Notes under the pieces: model-generated | What the model saw: only the letters and a program-made list of their open reading frames with translations | The model's database searches: none | Told to the model about the DNA's origin: nothing | Source: Blautia sp. | GTDB taxonomy: Bacteria; Bacillota; Clostridia; Lachnospirales; Lachnospiraceae | Assembly: GCA_022777285.1 (NCBI GenBank) | Contig: JALFGN010000065.1 | Location: forward strand, 88,423 to 152,422 | DNA length: 64,000 nt | Direction: 5' to 3' | Program-made: the position numbers and the translations under genes | Shown here: in pieces, positions 49,733-59,635 of the stretch | Layout of the letters: the number at the start of each line of letters is the position of its first letter | Position numbering within the stretch: the first letter of the stretch is position 1

Positions 49733-51171
49733 TACTGAAACAATTGATGCTGAAAAATTTCGGAAAATTTCATCGGACCTCCCTGGAATTGAAAGATGGA
49801 ATTAATATTATCTATGGGAGAAATGAGAGCGGAAAAAGTACGATTCATACATTTATAAAAGCAATGCTTTTCGGAATTCGCAGACAGCGTGGAAGAGCTT
49901 CCAGAACAGATGTATATACCAGATATACACCCTGGGAAAATTCTGGCTGGTTTGAAGGGGCAATGGTGTTTTCCTGCGGTGAAAAAGATTTTTGTCTGGA
50001 ACGGAATTTCCGAAGGGGAGAGGAAGCGGTTCAGCTGGTATGCAGGACGGATGGAGAGCTTCTTTCTGTAGAGGACGGGGATTTGTCGGTTCTTCTGGGA
50101 GGAATCAGTGAAACGGTATATGAGAATACGGTTTCTGTAGGGCAGATGAAGAGCCGTACAGGAGAAGGGCTTGTGTATGAGCTGCGCAATTATTTTTCAA
50201 ATTATCAGGGGAGCCAGGATGGAAAACTGGATATAGAAAAAGCAGAGCGTATATTAAAAAACAGAAAAAGAGAATGGGCAAAAATCAGAGAAGAAAAGGA
50301 AAATAAGCAGAGAAAGGAAACCGATCGAATCACTTATGAAATGGAATATCTCAGAAAAGAACTGGAAGAACTGGAGGCAAAAGTTTCTGAGATTCCCAAA
50401 AAGCGAAAATCTCCAAGGGAAGAAGGAATCAGAAAGAAAATCCGGATGACAGGCACGCTTGGAAGTGTGTTGATCTTGCTTCTATGTGGGATTTTGGATA
50501 AAATTCTGACAGGCATCGTTTTTTCAATGGTGCTTGCAGGAATCAGTATTTTTTTATATAGAAGGGTCAGACCAAAGCCACCGTTTGGGGATGATTCTTA
50601 TCGATTTCTCAGAAGTCAGATACAGGAAAAAAGAACACGCCTTTCCAATCTGGAAGAAGAATTGGAAGAACTGGAAAGAACTTTTGCAGAAGATCGGAGA
50701 GAACAGGAAGAAATCGAGGCAATTGAACTGGCAGAGAAAAAAATCAGAGAATTGTCTGTTTCTATGCAGGAATCAGCCGGAAAGAATCTGCAAAAACAGA
50801 TATCTCAAATATTCAGAGAAATGACAGAGGGCAGATATGAACAGATTTCTGTGGATGATCATCTGAATCTATATCTTTTTGAAAAGGAACGACATGTTCC
50901 ATTGTTTATGGTCAGCAGTGGGACGGTAGAACAAGTTTATCTTGCCCTGCGACTTGCAGCAGCAGACTTGTTATGTCAGGAAGAACCGTTTCCGGTGATT
51001 CTGGATGAAATCTTTTCCATGTATGATGACAGAAGACTTGCGCAGACATTGAAATGGCTGGCGAAAAATCGGAAGCAGACCATTCTTTTTACCTGTAATC
51101 ATAGAGAAGAGGAAATTTTAAAGAGATGTGGGATTCCCTTCCATTTTATAGAATTGCATATGGAATCTTGA
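49729..51171 (+). CDS. SMC/Rad50-like AAA ATPase, compact YhaN-like, with central TM segments
   Basis: Walker A IIYGRNESGKST; VSSGTVEQVYLALRLAAADLL signature; Walker B FPVILDEIFSMYDDRR; central hydrophobic GSVLILLLCGILDKILTGIVFSMVLAGISIFLY. Confidence 0.88.
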   Translation: MILKQLMLKNFGKFHRTSLELKDGINIIYGRNESGKSTIHTFIKAMLFGIRRQRGRASRTDVYTRYTPWENSGWFEGAMVFSCGEKDFCLERNFRRGEEAVQLVCRTDGELLSVEDGDLSVLLGGISETVYENTVSVGQMKSRTGEGLVYELRNYFSNYQGSQDGKLDIEKAERILKNRKREWAKIREEKENKQRKETDRITYEMEYLRKELEELEAKVSEIPKKRKSPREEGIRKKIRMTGTLGSVLILLLCGILDKILTGIVFSMVLAGISIFLYRRVRPKPPFGDDSYRFLRSQIQEKRTRLSNLEEELEELERTFAEDRREQEEIEAIELAEKKIRELSVSMQESAGKNLQKQISQIFREMTEGRYEQISVDDHLNLYLFEKERHVPLFMVSSGTVEQVYLALRLAAADLLCQEEPFPVILDEIFSMYDDRRLAQTLKWLAKNRKQTILFTCNHREEEILKRCGIPFHFIELHMES

Positions 51172-51177
51172 AAAAGA

Positions 51178-51226
51178 GAGACCTGGAGCGTGTTTGAAAA
51201 AGCAAATTCCAGGTCTCATTGTTTTT
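51178..51226. terminator. Terminator between convergent yhaN-like and prs genes
   Basis: GAGACCTGGA ... TCCAGGTCTC then T-rich tract. Confidence 0.7.
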
Positions 51227-51227
51227 A

Positions 51228-52421
51228 TTATACTTCTGTTTTTTTACGGTTGTGTTTTGCCAGCAGCTTATTGATTCGCTCAATAGGATTCAACAGTTTG
51301 CTGATGGAGGTATCATGATTTAAGGTATCGATGATAAGGGCAATGTATTTACTCATATCACAGTTTACATAATATTCACGCTGAAGAAGTTCTTCTGTCT
51401 GATATACAAGATTCGTAGTGAGCAGACGGTCAAAATCACCTCTTTCATAAGCCTTATCAAATTTCTCAAGACCATTTGTAAAAAGTCCGAACGTAGCACA
51501 CATAAATATTTTACCTGCCCCTTTTTCTTTCAGAAGAGCGGCTACTTCCAACATGCTGTCTCCGGAAGAAATCATATCATCAATGATGATCATGTTCTTT
51601 CCTTTTACATCAGCCCCCAGAAATTCATGGGCTACAATTGGATTACGTCCGTCGATAATAGTAGAATAATCACGGCGTTTGTAGAACATACCCATATCTA
51701 CACCCAGTACATTTGCAAGGTAGATTGCACGGCTTGTACCGCCTGCATCCGGGCTTATTACCATTAATTTGTCGCTGTCAATTTCCAGGTCGGGTTCTGC
51801 TTTAAACAGACCTTTTATAAACTGATAAGCTGGCTGTACAGTTTCAAATCCGTGAAGCGGAATGGAATTCTGTACACGGGGATCATGCGCATCAAAGGTA
51901 ATAATATTGTCTACTCCCATATTGACCAGTTCCTGAAGTGCGAGTGCGCAGTCCAGAGATTCTCGGCCTGTACGTTTATGCTGACGGCTTTCATACAGGA
52001 AAGGCATAATTACATTGATACGACGGGCTTTGCCGGCAATTGCGGCGATTACACGTTTCAGATCCTGAAAATGATCATCCGGGGACATATGATTCGTATG
52101 TCCGCAAAGTGAGTAAGTGAGGCTGTAGTTGCACACATCCACCATCAGGTAAATGTCATCGCCACGAACAGATTCTTTCAGGAGACCTTTTGCTTCTCCG
52201 GAACCGAATCTTGGTGTTTCTGCATTTACGAGGTAGGAATCGCGAAGATAACCTTCAAATTCCAGGTTGTCAATCTGAGAATAATCCCGGTTCTTTCTCC
52301 ATTTTACGATGTAATCGTTTACCTTGGAGCCGAGTGTATCACAACTTTTCAGTGGAATGATTCCAAGGCGTCCTACTGGGAGAGAATCTAATGGGGTGGT
52401 ATCTTTTGGTGCTGGTGACAT
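51228..52421 (-). CDS. prs: Ribose-phosphate pyrophosphokinase
   Basis: VISPDAGGTSRAIYLANVLG; MIIIDDMISSGDSMLEVAALLKEKGAGKIFMCATFGLF (PRPP-binding loop). Confidence 0.9.
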   Translation of the reverse strand: MSPAPKDTTPLDSLPVGRLGIIPLKSCDTLGSKVNDYIVKWRKNRDYSQIDNLEFEGYLRDSYLVNAETPRFGSGEAKGLLKESVRGDDIYLMVDVCNYSLTYSLCGHTNHMSPDDHFQDLKRVIAAIAGKARRINVIMPFLYESRQHKRTGRESLDCALALQELVNMGVDNIITFDAHDPRVQNSIPLHGFETVQPAYQFIKGLFKAEPDLEIDSDKLMVISPDAGGTSRAIYLANVLGVDMGMFYKRRDYSTIIDGRNPIVAHEFLGADVKGKNMIIIDDMISSGDSMLEVAALLKEKGAGKIFMCATFGLFTNGLEKFDKAYERGDFDRLLTTNLVYQTEELLQREYYVNCDMSKYIALIIDTLNHDTSISKLLNPIERINKLLAKHNRKKTEV

Positions 52422-52424
52422 GAT

Positions 52425-53414
52425 TTACTTTCCTCCTAAAAGTTTTTTTTGTATTCTTATGTCGTTTCCAATAAGTTTGAGCATGGTGTAATTACTGGAG
52501 ATTCTGGAAAAAATACGTTCTGAGTATGTTGCCAGAAAGTCCTCCATGGTCAGATTGGTAGAAATAATAGTAGATTTACGGTTTGTAATGCGGTCGTTTA
52601 TGCAGAAAAAAAGCTGGCTGGACACAAAACTGTTCGTGAGTTCTGTTCCAAGATCGTCAATGATGAGTAAATCACAGCTGGATATATATTCTGTCATATC
52701 GGAAGCTGTATGATCCCGCTGAAAGGTATTTTTTGCAAGCAAATTAAAAAAGTCAAATGCTGAAAAATAAAGGACGAAATAAGAGCGGTCAATCAGTTCC
52801 TTTGCAATACAGTGTGAGAGAAAAGTTTTCCCCACACCCGTATCTCCATAGAAGAAAAGGCCACAGGGATGTTCGGAAAATTGTTCAATAAAATCCCAGG
52901 ATTTATTCACTGCATCCTGAGCAGTTTCCAAAGCATTGAGGCCGGTTGCGGGATTTACTACATTCTGCGGGTAGTACTCGAATGAAAAGTTTTGAAAGTT
53001 TTCTGCTTTCAGTATTTCCCGGATATTAGACTGGGTATACAGTAAATCTACAGCAGCTTTTTTAAAACAGGAACACTTCTGATTTTCAATGTAGCCAGTA
53101 TCCTTGCAGAGGGGACAGTCGTATTTACGTTCCAGATAATCAGCAGGAAAGCCATGAATCTGGAGCAATGCGGTCCGTTCTTCTGATAATGCAGAAATGG
53201 ATGCAGACAGATCAAAGTCAGGCTCAGAGGAAGACATGAGAAGAACCCGGGCTTTTTTCAAACTGAGAGAAGCAATTTCCTCATCAATTTCCTGAAGCCT
53301 GGGAATCTTTTCGTAAGCAATACGGATATGTTCATCCTGTTCATGTTTGTGTTTCAACTGTTTTTGATTGTAAGAACGCATAAGCGCATCATATTGTGAG
53401 TTGTTCAGTGACAC
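52425..53414 (-). CDS. DnaC/DnaI-like helicase-loader ATPase
   Basis: CPLCKDTGYIENQKCSCFKKA Zn-binding region, GLFFYGDTGVGKTFLSHCIAKELI, LLIIDDLGTE. Confidence 0.92.
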   Translation of the reverse strand: MSLNNSQYDALMRSYNQKQLKHKHEQDEHIRIAYEKIPRLQEIDEEIASLSLKKARVLLMSSSEPDFDLSASISALSEERTALLQIHGFPADYLERKYDCPLCKDTGYIENQKCSCFKKAAVDLLYTQSNIREILKAENFQNFSFEYYPQNVVNPATGLNALETAQDAVNKSWDFIEQFSEHPCGLFFYGDTGVGKTFLSHCIAKELIDRSYFVLYFSAFDFFNLLAKNTFQRDHTASDMTEYISSCDLLIIDDLGTELTNSFVSSQLFFCINDRITNRKSTIISTNLTMEDFLATYSERIFSRISSNYTMLKLIGNDIRIQKKLLGGK

Positions 53415-53425
53415 AATCTTTCTCC

Positions 53426-54532
53426 TTATTTATTAAGCAGTTGTTTTTCCAACTCACTTACATCATAAGCACGTTGGTGAAAGTTGTTAAATTTATTTTT
53501 TGAAACAGATGCTTTGGAACGGGGAGCAGCAGAAGAACTGGAAGTTTTTGTCTGACGACGATCTTTGTCCAGTTTTTCGATATCAGATACATGCTGAACG
53601 CCCTGCTTCTTCCAGCTTCTGAGAATAGAATCTGCATAAGCAAAATTCGGCTGTCCGGTTGCCAGAACCGTGCGGCTGCAGGCAACGGATATAATATCCA
53701 GAGTGAAACCGTATTCATTGAGCCAGAGGTTCATATAACGGATTTCTTCATCAACCGGATTTCGGCCTTTGATACCAAAAGCCCGCAGAATAGAAAAATA
53801 ATTGCGGTTGTAAGTATTGGTTTCAGCTTTGGCCTGTTCGACGGTAGTGATCTTCTGTTCTGCCCAGGCAAGAGCAACTGTTTCTATGTAGCGGATACTG
53901 CGGCTGCCTTTCGACACACAGTATTCGATGAGATATTCCATTAAATCGGCTGAAAAATGAAGTTCTTCATAAAAATAAAGAAGTTTGTTAATTTCTGTAG
54001 GAGAAAGTGTTTTACCAAGATACTGTTCTGCTACAAACAGCATCTGGACAACCTCATCCCTGGTTTGCAATTCTTTTATTTTAGAAGGGGATAAAGCGGT
54101 TGTTGTTATTTTTTCAGCGGAAGCAATCCCGGATTTTGGAATACTGGAAGCGGCAGCCGAAGCCGCGGCGGGATTGCCTGTAAGATTTTCTGTATCGGTT
54201 TCTTTGGGAGCAGGAGAGGAAAACGATTCCGGCGATTTTAAGCGTACACCGGTAAGGGAACCTCTTTCATCAAGAAAGAGATCGAGGATTCCTGCCTTAT
54301 CCCAGTATTTTAATGCCCGAAGTACATCATTTTCGGTACAATTAAAAATGTCGGCAATGGAAGACAGTTGAAGCGAAGAAGAAATACCAGAGGCATTTCT
54401 GAGTAAATAAAGATAAACCTTAACAAATTCTCCGTTTGCCTGCGGCATGCAGGTGTCCAGAAAATAGTTGGAGACAAAAGTGAAATCTCCAGGAAAATCA
54501 TTATAAATTGTAAATTGTCCCATTCCCAACAT
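53426..54532 (-). CDS. DnaD-domain replication initiation protein
   Basis: DnaD-like N-terminal FVKVYLYLLRNASG wHTH region and C-terminal domain ...YAEQKITTVEQAKAETNTYNRNYFSILRAFGIKGRNPVDEEIRYMNLW; next to DnaI-like gene. Confidence 0.88.
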   Translation of the reverse strand: MLGMGQFTIYNDFPGDFTFVSNYFLDTCMPQANGEFVKVYLYLLRNASGISSSLQLSSIADIFNCTENDVLRALKYWDKAGILDLFLDERGSLTGVRLKSPESFSSPAPKETDTENLTGNPAAASAAASSIPKSGIASAEKITTTALSPSKIKELQTRDEVVQMLFVAEQYLGKTLSPTEINKLLYFYEELHFSADLMEYLIEYCVSKGSRSIRYIETVALAWAEQKITTVEQAKAETNTYNRNYFSILRAFGIKGRNPVDEEIRYMNLWLNEYGFTLDIISVACSRTVLATGQPNFAYADSILRSWKKQGVQHVSDIEKLDKDRRQTKTSSSSAAPRSKASVSKNKFNNFHQRAYDVSELEKQLLNK

Positions 54533-54649
54533 CCTTTTCTAAATACATCAATTAATATCCGTATTCAGTATAGCACACTATTTTTGAAAAGAGAATAAGC
54601 ATTTTTTTACAAAACATTCAGTCCTGTGTTGGAAAAAGGATGTTCATAA

Positions 54650-54877
54650 TGTGGATAATGTGGATAAAAAAGTGGAAGATTTTTATGGGAAACTTTAAAA
54701 TGTCGAAAAAACCTGTATTTTAAGATACTTTGGTAAATGATGTGAAAAATTTATGTTAACTTTATTCTAAACAAAAAAATCCACATGCATATACGAAATT
54801 GAATGTGTATAAGCATGTGGATAGTGTGGATAACTATAGGAAAATGGCTTAAAACCAATACTTTCCAATGTGGATTA
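54650..54877 (-). promoter_or_regulatory. DnaA-box cluster
   Basis: TGTGGATAA (RC TTATCCACA) at 54650-54658, 54659-54667 and 54825-54833; TTTTTCACA at 54741-54749; TTATACACA at 54804-54812; single-mismatch boxes at 54816-54824 and 54869-54877; all same orientation. Confidence 0.8.
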
Positions 54878-54887
54878 AAATGTGTAT

Positions 54888-56267
54888 TTACATTCCGAGA
54901 AGATTTTCGCCTATTTTATAAACATCTCCGGCACCCATGGTGATAATCAAATCTTCGGCTGTGCAATTTGTCAGCAGGAAATCTTCGATTTCATCAAAGG
55001 TAGGGAAATAATAGGCATCAGTTCCCAGTGCTGCGATTTTGTCCTTGAGAATCTCTGATGAGATGCCAAGGGTATCAGTTTCTCTGGCTGCATAAATATC
55101 TGCCAGAATTACTTTATCTGCCAGAGTCAGAGCCTGGGCAAAATCTTCCATGAGAGCCTTGGTTCTTGTATAAGTATGAGGCTGGAATACGCACCAGGTT
55201 GTCTTATGAGGATAATTTGCAGCAGTACGTAAAGTAGCTGCAATCTCTGTTGGATGATGTGCATAATCATCAATCACAGTAACGCCTCCGACTTTTCCCT
55301 TGTACTGGAAGCGACGGTCGGTACCTCCGAAATGAAGGAGTCCTTTTTGAATATGTTCCAGAGAAAGGCCAAGTTTCATACCAAGAGCAATTACAGCAAG
55401 AGCATTGGACACATTATGGATGCCCGGTACAGAAAGGGAGAAGTGACCAATGGTTTTTCCGTTTCTGACACAGTCAAAAGAACCGTGAGCAAATTCGTCA
55501 AATACAATGTTTTCTGCCTGATAGTCTCCTGCAGTTTTCAGCCCATAGGTAATGATTTCGCAGGGAAGATCCTTTGTGATTTCTTCATAATCCGGGATCT
55601 CACTGTTGATGATCAGTGTTCCGTCAGCAGGAAGCTTCTGGGCAAACAGGCGGAAAGAATGCCGGATATCATCCAGATCTTTGAAGAAATCAAGATGATC
55701 TGCATCAATATTCAGGATGATACTGATTTTGGGGAAAAAGCTCAGGAAACTATTCGTATATTCACAGGCTTCTGTAACAAAAGTTTCAGAAGCACCTACA
55801 CGGATATTTCCATGGATAGCAGGAAGGATTCCGCCTACAGAAATAGTAGGATCGGCATTGGCTTCCAGGAGAATATGAGAAACCATAGAAGTGGTAGTCG
55901 TTTTTCCATGGGTTCCTGACACAGCTACCGGAATATCATAGTTACGCATGATTTGTCCAAGAAGTTCTGCTCGTGTAAGCATAGGAATCTGTTTTTCTTT
56001 TGCACAGGCGAATTCCGGATTATCCGGATGAATGGCAGCTGTGTATACGACAAGCTGGACATCATCTGTAATATTGGAGGCTCTCTGACCGATGTATACA
56101 ACTGCGCCGAGACTTTCCAGATGGTTGGTTAAATCGGATTTTTTGGAATCGGAACCGGATATGCGAAAATTTTCTTTCAGGAGAATTTCTGCAAGACCGC
56201 TCATACTGATGCCGCCGATACCGATAAAATGAATATGCAGTGGTTTATTAAAATCTATTTCATACAT
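54888..56267 (-). CDS. murC: UDP-N-acetylmuramate--L-alanine ligase
   Basis: IHFIGIGGISMSGLAEILL, AVSGTHGKTTTTSMVSHIL, VIDDYAHHPTEIAATLRTA. Confidence 0.96.
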   Translation of the reverse strand: MYEIDFNKPLHIHFIGIGGISMSGLAEILLKENFRISGSDSKKSDLTNHLESLGAVVYIGQRASNITDDVQLVVYTAAIHPDNPEFACAKEKQIPMLTRAELLGQIMRNYDIPVAVSGTHGKTTTTSMVSHILLEANADPTISVGGILPAIHGNIRVGASETFVTEACEYTNSFLSFFPKISIILNIDADHLDFFKDLDDIRHSFRLFAQKLPADGTLIINSEIPDYEEITKDLPCEIITYGLKTAGDYQAENIVFDEFAHGSFDCVRNGKTIGHFSLSVPGIHNVSNALAVIALGMKLGLSLEHIQKGLLHFGGTDRRFQYKGKVGGVTVIDDYAHHPTEIAATLRTAANYPHKTTWCVFQPHTYTRTKALMEDFAQALTLADKVILADIYAARETDTLGISSEILKDKIAALGTDAYYFPTFDEIEDFLLTNCTAEDLIITMGAGDVYKIGENLLGM

Positions 56268-56446
56268 AATACGCTGCTTCCTTTCTTCATGCATTTTTCG
56301 TAAGCAGACAGCAAAAAATGCTGTTTGTAACTGTAAATATTATACATAAAAAAGCGCGTAATGGAAAGTCTTTCTTTTGATTTGGTAAGGCCTAGGTAAA
56401 ATGTCACAAAAACTCGTGTGAAGTCGAAAATAAATTGTTAAAAATG

Positions 56447-56475
56447 TTCACATTGATTTCTGATTGTGCTATAAT
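56447..56475 (+). promoter_or_regulatory. Extended -10 promoter of glgC
   Basis: TTCACA - 17 nt - TATAAT with TGC immediately upstream of the -10. Confidence 0.6.
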
Positions 56476-56510
56476 ATAAAAATCATAATATATATACAAG
56501 AGGTGATTGC

Positions 56511-57785
56511 ATGATTAAGAAAGAGATGATTGCCATGTTACTCGCAGGAGGACAGGGCAGCCGTTTAGGTGTATTGACTGCAAAGGTTGCAAAACCGGCA
56601 GTTTCTTTTGGTGGGAAATATAGAATCATTGATTTCCCGTTAAGCAACTGTATCAATTCAGGTGTAGATACAGTGGGTGTTTTAACACAGTATCAGCCTT
56701 TAAGACTGAATACACACATTGGCATTGGTATTCCCTGGGATTTGGATAAAAATGTGGGAGGTGTATCCATTCTTCCTCCTTATGAAAAGAAAACAGACAC
56801 AGAATGGTATACAGGAACAGCCAATGCAATCTACCAGAATATGGCATATATGGAAACATTTAATCCGGACTATGTACTGATCCTCGGAGGAGATCATATC
56901 TATAAGATGGATTATGAAGTCATGCTGGACTATCACAAAGCAAATAAGGCAGATGTAACACTTGCCTGCATGCCGGTACCATGGGAAGAAGCAAGCCGTT
57001 TCGGCCTTGCTATTACAGACGAATCCGGACGGATTACGGATTTTGAGGAGAAACCGGAACATCCGAAGAGTAATCTGGCATCTATGGGTATTTACATATT
57101 CAGCTGGCCGGTGCTGAAAGAAGCACTTCTTGCCCTGAAAGATCAGCCGGGCTGTGATTTTGGTAAACATATCCTTCCGTACTGCCGGGAAAAAGGACAG
57201 CGTCTGTTTGCGTACGAATACAACGGATACTGGAAAGATGTAGGAACATTAGGATCCTATTGGGAAGCCAATATGGAACTGATCGATATTATTCCGGAAT
57301 TTAACCTGTATGAAGAATTCTGGAAAATTTATACAAAGAGTGACATTATTCCTCCGCAGTATATTTCTGCAGATGCAATTGTAGACAGAAGTATTGTAGG
57401 AGAAGGTTGTGAGATTTACGGTGAACTTCATAATTCGATTATCGGAGCAGGTGTAGTCATTAAGAAAGGCACCGTTGTCAGAGATTCCATTATTATGAAA
57501 CAGACGGTAATCGGAGAAAATTCCGTAATCGACAAGGCGATTATAGCAGAAAATGTTACTGTAGGAAATAATGTAGTCATGGGCGTGGGAGAAGCAGTTC
57601 CAAATAAGGAAAAACCAAGTGTATATTCCTTTGGACTGGTTACGATCGGAGAAAATTCCGTGATTCCTGCGAATGTAAGAATTGGCGTAAATACAGCAAT
57701 CGTTGGTGCTACCTCAGCGGAAGATTATCCGGGCGGTGAACTGGCAAGCGGTGAAACATTGAATAAGGAAGGTGAGACAGCATGA
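56511..57785 (+). CDS. glgC: Glucose-1-phosphate adenylyltransferase, catalytic subunit
   Basis: [44 protein letters not shown]. Confidence 0.96.
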   Translation: MIKKEMIAMLLAGGQGSRLGVLTAKVAKPAVSFGGKYRIIDFPLSNCINSGVDTVGVLTQYQPLRLNTHIGIGIPWDLDKNVGGVSILPPYEKKTDTEWYTGTANAIYQNMAYMETFNPDYVLILGGDHIYKMDYEVMLDYHKANKADVTLACMPVPWEEASRFGLAITDESGRITDFEEKPEHPKSNLASMGIYIFSWPVLKEALLALKDQPGCDFGKHILPYCREKGQRLFAYEYNGYWKDVGTLGSYWEANMELIDIIPEFNLYEEFWKIYTKSDIIPPQYISADAIVDRSIVGEGCEIYGELHNSIIGAGVVIKKGTVVRDSIIMKQTVIGENSVIDKAIIAENVTVGNNVVMGVGEAVPNKEKPSVYSFGLVTIGENSVIPANVRIGVNTAIVGATSAEDYPGGELASGETLNKEGETA

Positions 57786-58897
57786 GAGCAATAGGTATTA
57801 TTCTTGCCGGCGGCAATAACAACAAAATGAAAGAATTATCCCAAAAAAGAGCAATTGCAGCAATGCCCATTGCAGGCAGCTACCGGAGTATAGACTTTGC
57901 ACTTAGCAATATGTCAAATTCCCGTATTCAGAAAGTGGCAGTTCTTACACAGTATAATGCCCGTTCATTGAATGAGCATCTGAGCTCTTCCAAATGGTGG
58001 GATTTCGGAAGAAAACAGGGCGGACTTTATATCTTCCCGCCTACGATCACAGCAGACAACAATTCCTGGTACAGAGGTACGGCAGACGCAATGATTCAGA
58101 ATCTGAATTTCCTGAAAAACAGCCATGAACCTTATGTTGTGATCGCTTCCGGTGACTGTGTTTACAAAATAGATTTCAATAAAGTACTGGAATTCCACAT
58201 TGCAAAACGTGCAGATGTGACTGTAGTATGCACTGATATTTACGGAGATGATGCGACCAGATTTGGATGCCTGAAGATGAATGAAGACTGCAGAATTGAA
58301 GAATTTGAAGAGAAACCGATGGTAACTCAGAGCAATACGATTTCAGCAGGTATTTATGTAATCAGAAGAAGACAGTTGATTGAACTTCTTGAAAAATGCC
58401 AGGAAGAAGACAGATACGATTTTGTAAAAGATATTCTGATCCGTTATAAAAATCTGAAGAGAATCTACGGATACAAGATTAATACATACTGGAGTAATAT
58501 TTCTACAGTAGACTCTTATTACAGAACAAACATGGATTTCCTGAAACCGGAAGTAAGGGATTATTTCTTTAAGCAGTACCCTTCCATTCAGTCTAAGATT
58601 GATGACCTTCCGCCTGCAAAATACAATCCTGGATCAGCAGTGAAAAACAGCTTGATTTCCAGTGGATGTATTATCAACGGACAGGTGGAGAACTCTATCC
58701 TGTTTAAAAAGGTATTTGTAGGAAATAACTGTGTAATTAAAAATTCCATCATTTTGAATGATGTTTATCTGGGTGATAATACCCACATTGAAAACTGTAT
58801 CGTGGAAAGCCGCGATACCATTCGTGCAAATTCCTATTACTGCGGTGAAGAAGGAATTAAAATTGTTATTGAGAAAAATGAAAGATACGTTCTTTAA
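57782..58897 (+). CDS. glgD: Glucose-1-phosphate adenylyltransferase subunit GlgD
   Basis: [43 protein letters not shown]; overlaps glgC stop. Confidence 0.94.
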   Translation: MRAIGIILAGGNNNKMKELSQKRAIAAMPIAGSYRSIDFALSNMSNSRIQKVAVLTQYNARSLNEHLSSSKWWDFGRKQGGLYIFPPTITADNNSWYRGTADAMIQNLNFLKNSHEPYVVIASGDCVYKIDFNKVLEFHIAKRADVTVVCTDIYGDDATRFGCLKMNEDCRIEEFEEKPMVTQSNTISAGIYVIRRRQLIELLEKCQEEDRYDFVKDILIRYKNLKRIYGYKINTYWSNISTVDSYYRTNMDFLKPEVRDYFFKQYPSIQSKIDDLPPAKYNPGSAVKNSLISSGCIINGQVENSILFKKVFVGNNCVIKNSIILNDVYLGDNTHIENCIVESRDTIRANSYYCGEEGIKIVIEKNERYVL

Positions 58898-58989
58898 TTA
58901 GGACAGAACTATTACAAAAAGAAAAGTATGCAGGGTGCAAGTGTACATAAGCAGGACTTTTTGAGAAGGCCAGGAAAGGGGAAGGTTTT

Positions 58990-59271
58990 ATGAACATCAC
59001 AGATGTAAGAGTGAGGAGAGTTGCAAAAGAGGGCAAAATGAAAGCAGTGGTATCTATTACGATTGATGAGGAGTTCGTAGTACATGATATCAAAGTAATA
59101 GAGGGGGAAAAAGGGCTGTTTATCGCAATGCCCAGTCGTAAAGCGACCGATGGTGAATATAGAGACATCGCGCACCCGATTAACTCAGATACTCGCGAAA
59201 GAATTCAGGGAATCATTCTTCAGAAGTATGAACAGGTACTTGCGGAAGAACCAATGGAGGCAGAAGCCTGA
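58990..59271 (+). CDS. spoVG: Septation regulator SpoVG
   Basis: [51 protein letters not shown]. Confidence 0.97.
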   Translation: MNITDVRVRRVAKEGKMKAVVSITIDEEFVVHDIKVIEGEKGLFIAMPSRKATDGEYRDIAHPINSDTRERIQGIILQKYEQVLAEEPMEAEA

Positions 59272-59296
59272 ATATTCATAAAAGAAACGAAAATCG

Positions 59297-59325
59297 GCAG
59301 CAGGACAAATTCCTGCTGCTGTTTT
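59297..59325 (+). terminator. spoVG terminator
   Basis: GCAGCAGGA CAAAT TCCTGCTGC TGTTTT. Confidence 0.88.
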
Positions 59326-59330
59326 ACATA

Positions 59331-59620
59331 GTGTGCCGAGCATGGCACGAATCTTACTGGTGAAAGTCCAGTCACGGGTATTTACCGCCAAGTGTAGTGA
59401 ATCACAAGTCGGTGCCAGTAAAGGTAAACGTAAACAGAAGTTGTAAATCAAGAGATTGTGGAACGAAAGATGGAACGCCTGTATTTCCGCTTGGCTTTTG
59501 TAATGGAAAAGATCCCGTGTTGGCTTATGGGGTACAGAAAGAGGATGCTATACGAAAGATAAAGATGCCGAAGAAAAAGTCTGCCAGACTGTTTCGAGTG
59601 CAGCTGGGAAAAGAATGAAA
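59331..59620 (+). mobile_element. Probable 5' remnant of a bacterial group II (class C-like) intron; right limit uncertain
   Basis: Starts GTGTGCCGAGCATGGCAC...TGGTGAAAGTCCA, matching the GUGYG 5' end and early domain I pattern of group II introns; located 11 nt after a terminator hairpin; no RT ORF and no domain V seen. Confidence 0.6.
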
Positions 59621-59635
59621 AAGGGGAATTCAGAT

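Noticed and set aside
54533-54887. Possible chromosomal origin oriC
   Set aside because: No dnaA, dnaN, rpmH or gyrase genes nearby; more likely a non-oriC DnaA-box cluster.
56511-58897. Two tandem ADP-glucose pyrophosphorylase genes as an unusual duplication
   Set aside because: GlgC/GlgD heteromeric pairs are standard in Firmicutes.
59331-59400. Considered a riboswitch or small RNA rather than an intron end
   Set aside because: GTGTGCC start, GGTGAAAGTCC block and position right after a terminator fit a class C group II intron better; still needs a covariance-model check.
59397-59618. 73-aa ORF MNHKSVPVKVNVNRS...
   Set aside because: Lies within the intron-like remnant; no credible protein features, better explained as non-coding intron sequence.
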